In this document: positions 7,585 through 8,779 of the stretch, in pieces
Numbering within the stretch: position 1 is the stretch's first letter
Layout of the letters: each line of letters opens with the position of its first letter
Assembly: GCA_026996635.1 (NCBI GenBank)
Contig: JALWKH010000445.1
Location: forward strand, 1 to 8,779
Length of the DNA stretch: 8,779 nt
Source of the DNA: Bacteroidales bacterium
GTDB lineage: Bacteria; Bacteroidota; Bacteroidia; Bacteroidales; JALTDM01
Reading direction: 5' to 3'
Translations under genes and position numbers: made by a program
The notes under the pieces: generated by a model
Told to the model about the DNA's origin: nothing
The model's database searches: none
Seen by the model: only the letters and a program-made list of their open reading frames with translations

Positions 7585-8556
7585 TTAAAGAGAGTTTGCA
7601 AAGGCTGCTATTGCGTCTGTGTCTTGTTTTATCATACAATTAAAATGCCCTTTGGGGCATTTTTTATACCCCAACTTGGAGCAGGGACGGCATTTTAAAT
7701 CTTTCACTTCAAAAATTTTTGACCTGCTGTCAGGTTTGTAAGGATACATACCGAATTCCGGTATTGTGTTTCCCCAAACAGATGCTATAGGTTTTTTGAA
7801 TGCAGAAGCTATGTGCATCAATCCCGTGTCCGGAGTTATAACTCCTGTAGACTGGCTGATAACATAAGCACTTTGATTAAGTGTAAGTTTGCCTGTGAGG
7901 TTTGTAATTTCCTTGTTTTTTAACCCTTGTGTAATTTTTTCTGATGTGGCAATGTCTTCTTTACCACCCAACAGGATAACGGGATATTTGACTTTATTCA
8001 AAATTTTTACGGCTATTTCCGGTGGTATTTGTTTGGTTGCGTGCTTTGCCCCGGTAACAAAGACAATATATTTTTCATAAGGCAACTTTACCGAATCTGT
8101 TTCCGGATTTATAAAATAATCCAATCCCTTACCGTCGTTTTTTACATCGAAGGGTGCTACCGCTTCAAAATATCTGTCAACGATGTGAACATCGGGCAGC
8201 AATGCTTTTCTTTTCAATTTTACGGCAAACCATTTTTCAATATTGAGCTTGTTAAAAGTGAGGTCAGGTACTTTTAATTTATTCCTAATCCTTATGCTTC
8301 TGAGGTTTTTATGTAAATCTATGATGTGGTCAAAGTTTTCCCTTTTCAGATCTTCAATTGTCTTTTTCAGGTTGCCGTCAAATGTGTGTATTTTGTCTAT
8401 GTAAGGGTTGTTTTTTATGGTGTCTATAAATTGTTTTTTTACAAGGAAGTGTATTTCGGCGTCTTTTACTTGCTGCTTCAAACACCTTACTACAGGTGAG
8501 GTCAAGACAATGTCTCCGATGGAGCTGAGGCGTATTATGAGGAATTTTGTTTTCAT
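7585..8556 (-). CDS. Glycosyltransferase family 9 protein (heptosyltransferase-like, lipopolysaccharide assembly)
   Basis: GT9 enzymes transfer heptose or related sugars from nucleotide-activated donors to the lipopolysaccharide core on the cytoplasmic face of the inner membrane. The 323-residue length fits. The N-terminus IIRLSSIGDIVLTSPVVR (7-24) is the typical first Rossmann strand and acceptor-side loop. The C-terminal donor-binding half shows LLGGKED (195-201), LTGKLTLNQSAYVI (220-233) and TPDTGLMHIASA (241-252), then WGNT. A Cys/His cluster near the C-terminus has C289, C292, C300 and C307 in a CxxC-x7-C-x6-C pattern with H304, a recurrent feature of this family that could bind metal. 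The exact sugar cannot be read from sequence, so I give no waaC or waaF symbol. The start at 8556 is the only ATG that keeps the N-terminal strand. It lies 12 bp after a tRNA terminator and ends 3 bp from the convergent ABC gene. Confidence 0.92.
   Translation of the reverse strand: MKTKFLIIRLSSIGDIVLTSPVVRCLKQQVKDAEIHFLVKKQFIDTIKNNPYIDKIHTFDGNLKKTIEDLKRENFDHIIDLHKNLRSIRIRNKLKVPDLTFNKLNIEKWFAVKLKRKALLPDVHIVDRYFEAVAPFDVKNDGKGLDYFINPETDSVKLPYEKYIVFVTGAKHATKQIPPEIAVKILNKVKYPVILLGGKEDIATSEKITQGLKNKEITNLTGKLTLNQSAYVISQSTGVITPDTGLMHIASAFKKPIASVWGNTIPEFGMYPYKPDSRSKIFEVKDLKCRPCSKLGYKKCPKGHFNCMIKQDTDAIAAFANSL
7642..7665 (+). terminator. Intrinsic terminator of the ABC transporter gene, inside the convergent glycosyltransferase gene
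   Basis: A 9-bp perfect stem (AAAATGCCC at 7642-7650 with GGGCATTTT at 7655-7663) closes a TTTG loop, and the T run continues to 7665, six T from 7660. It lies 60 nt past the ABC stop codon, so it would end that transcript after a short antisense overlap with the glycosyltransferase gene. It spans glycosyltransferase codons 298-305 (K-K-C-P-K-G-H-F). On the minus strand the T run is only four, all able to pair within the stem, so termination should be weaker in that direction. Confidence 0.75.
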
Positions 8557-8568
8557 ATAGCTATAAAC

Positions 8569-8594
8569 AAAAAAACCGCCGGTAAAGGCGGTTT
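8569..8594 (-). terminator. Intrinsic terminator downstream of tRNA-His
   Basis: Read on the minus strand, an 8-bp perfect stem (AAACCGCC / GGCGGTTT, arms 8594-8587 and 8580-8573) with a 6-nt loop is followed by an unbroken T run to 8569, then G and TTT. It starts 4 nt after the tRNA discriminator base, so it ends the tRNA-His transcript. It stops 12 nt before the glycosyltransferase ATG. Confidence 0.85.
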
Positions 8595-8598
8595 GCAG

Positions 8599-8674
8599 GG
8601 TGGACTACCGGACTTGAACCGGTGACCTCCAGAGCCACAATCTGGCGTTCTAACCAAACTGAACTAAGCCCACC
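8599..8674 (-). tRNA. tRNA-His (anticodon GTG)
   Basis: On the minus strand the gene folds as a full cloverleaf. The acceptor stem GTGGGCT / AGTCCAC has 7 pairs with one G-U, the D stem is GTTC / GAAC, the anticodon stem CCAGA / TCTGG holds loop TTGTGGC, and the T arm is ACCGG-TTCAAGT-CCGGT. The anticodon GTG is at 8638-8636. The histidine identity elements are present: the extra G-1 is encoded at 8674 and faces discriminator C73 at 8599. CCA is not encoded (the next bases are CTG), so it must be added by tRNA nucleotidyltransferase. A GUG anticodon makes it a normal target for queuosine at G34. It has its own promoter and terminator and looks monocistronic. Confidence 0.97.
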
Positions 8675-8688
8675 ATTTTTTGCGAGTG

Positions 8689-8716
8689 CAAAGGTAATAA
8701 TTTTTTTAATGGCAAA
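8689..8716 (-). promoter_or_regulatory. Promoter of tRNA-His
   Basis: TACCTTTG (8696-8689, minus strand) is a perfect Bacteroidota -7 box, and TTTG (8716-8713) lies 16 nt upstream as a -33 element, one base shorter than the usual minimum spacing. Transcription would begin near 8682, about 8 nt before the mature tRNA 5' end. The tight placement in front of a tRNA gene makes this the most credible promoter in the window. Confidence 0.65.
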
Positions 8717-8779
8717 ATATTGTCTTGTGAAAAAAAATATAAAAGAACTTACCTAAACTTTGTTAATTTACAAATATAG

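Noticed and set aside
8759..8778. TTTGT/ACAAA inverted repeat and a minus-strand TATATTTG at the right edge
   Set aside because: It could be a promoter element, but the -33 region and any gene to the right lie outside the window, and tRNA-His already has a closer promoter.

Overview
The window reads as ordinary chromosome from a member of the Bacteroidota, probably Bacteroidales-like. This rests on AT-rich DNA, start codons without clear Shine-Dalgarno sequences, several TAnnTTTG-type -7 boxes, a tRNA gene without encoded CCA, and an ABC transporter of an architecture I associate with Bacteroidales. I see no insertion sequence, CRISPR array, phage gene or integration scar.

Layout from left to right. 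Positions 2-547 (+) hold the 3' part of a probable outer-membrane beta-barrel protein cut by the window edge. It runs convergently into queE (553-1191, -), a radical-SAM enzyme of the 7-deazaguanine/queuosine pathway. A 49-bp divergent gap with a likely queE promoter separates queE from a RecB-like helicase-nuclease (about 1241-4348, +). A 176-bp intergenic stretch with a candidate -7 box precedes a 1018-residue ABC transporter fusion (4525-7581, +). That gene ends 3 bp from the end of a convergent family 9 glycosyltransferase (7585-8556, -). Upstream of the glycosyltransferase, on the same strand, lie an intrinsic terminator, tRNA-His(GTG) and its promoter.

The genes do not form one operon or pathway. 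They are separate housekeeping functions: DNA repair, tRNA-modification precursor synthesis, cell-envelope glycan assembly and membrane transport. The most interesting local structures are regulatory. A strong plus-strand terminator for the ABC gene lies inside the glycosyltransferase coding sequence, over its conserved Cys/His motif. A tRNA terminator ends only 12 bp before the glycosyltransferase start codon. I do not see convincing evidence of a novel biological system.
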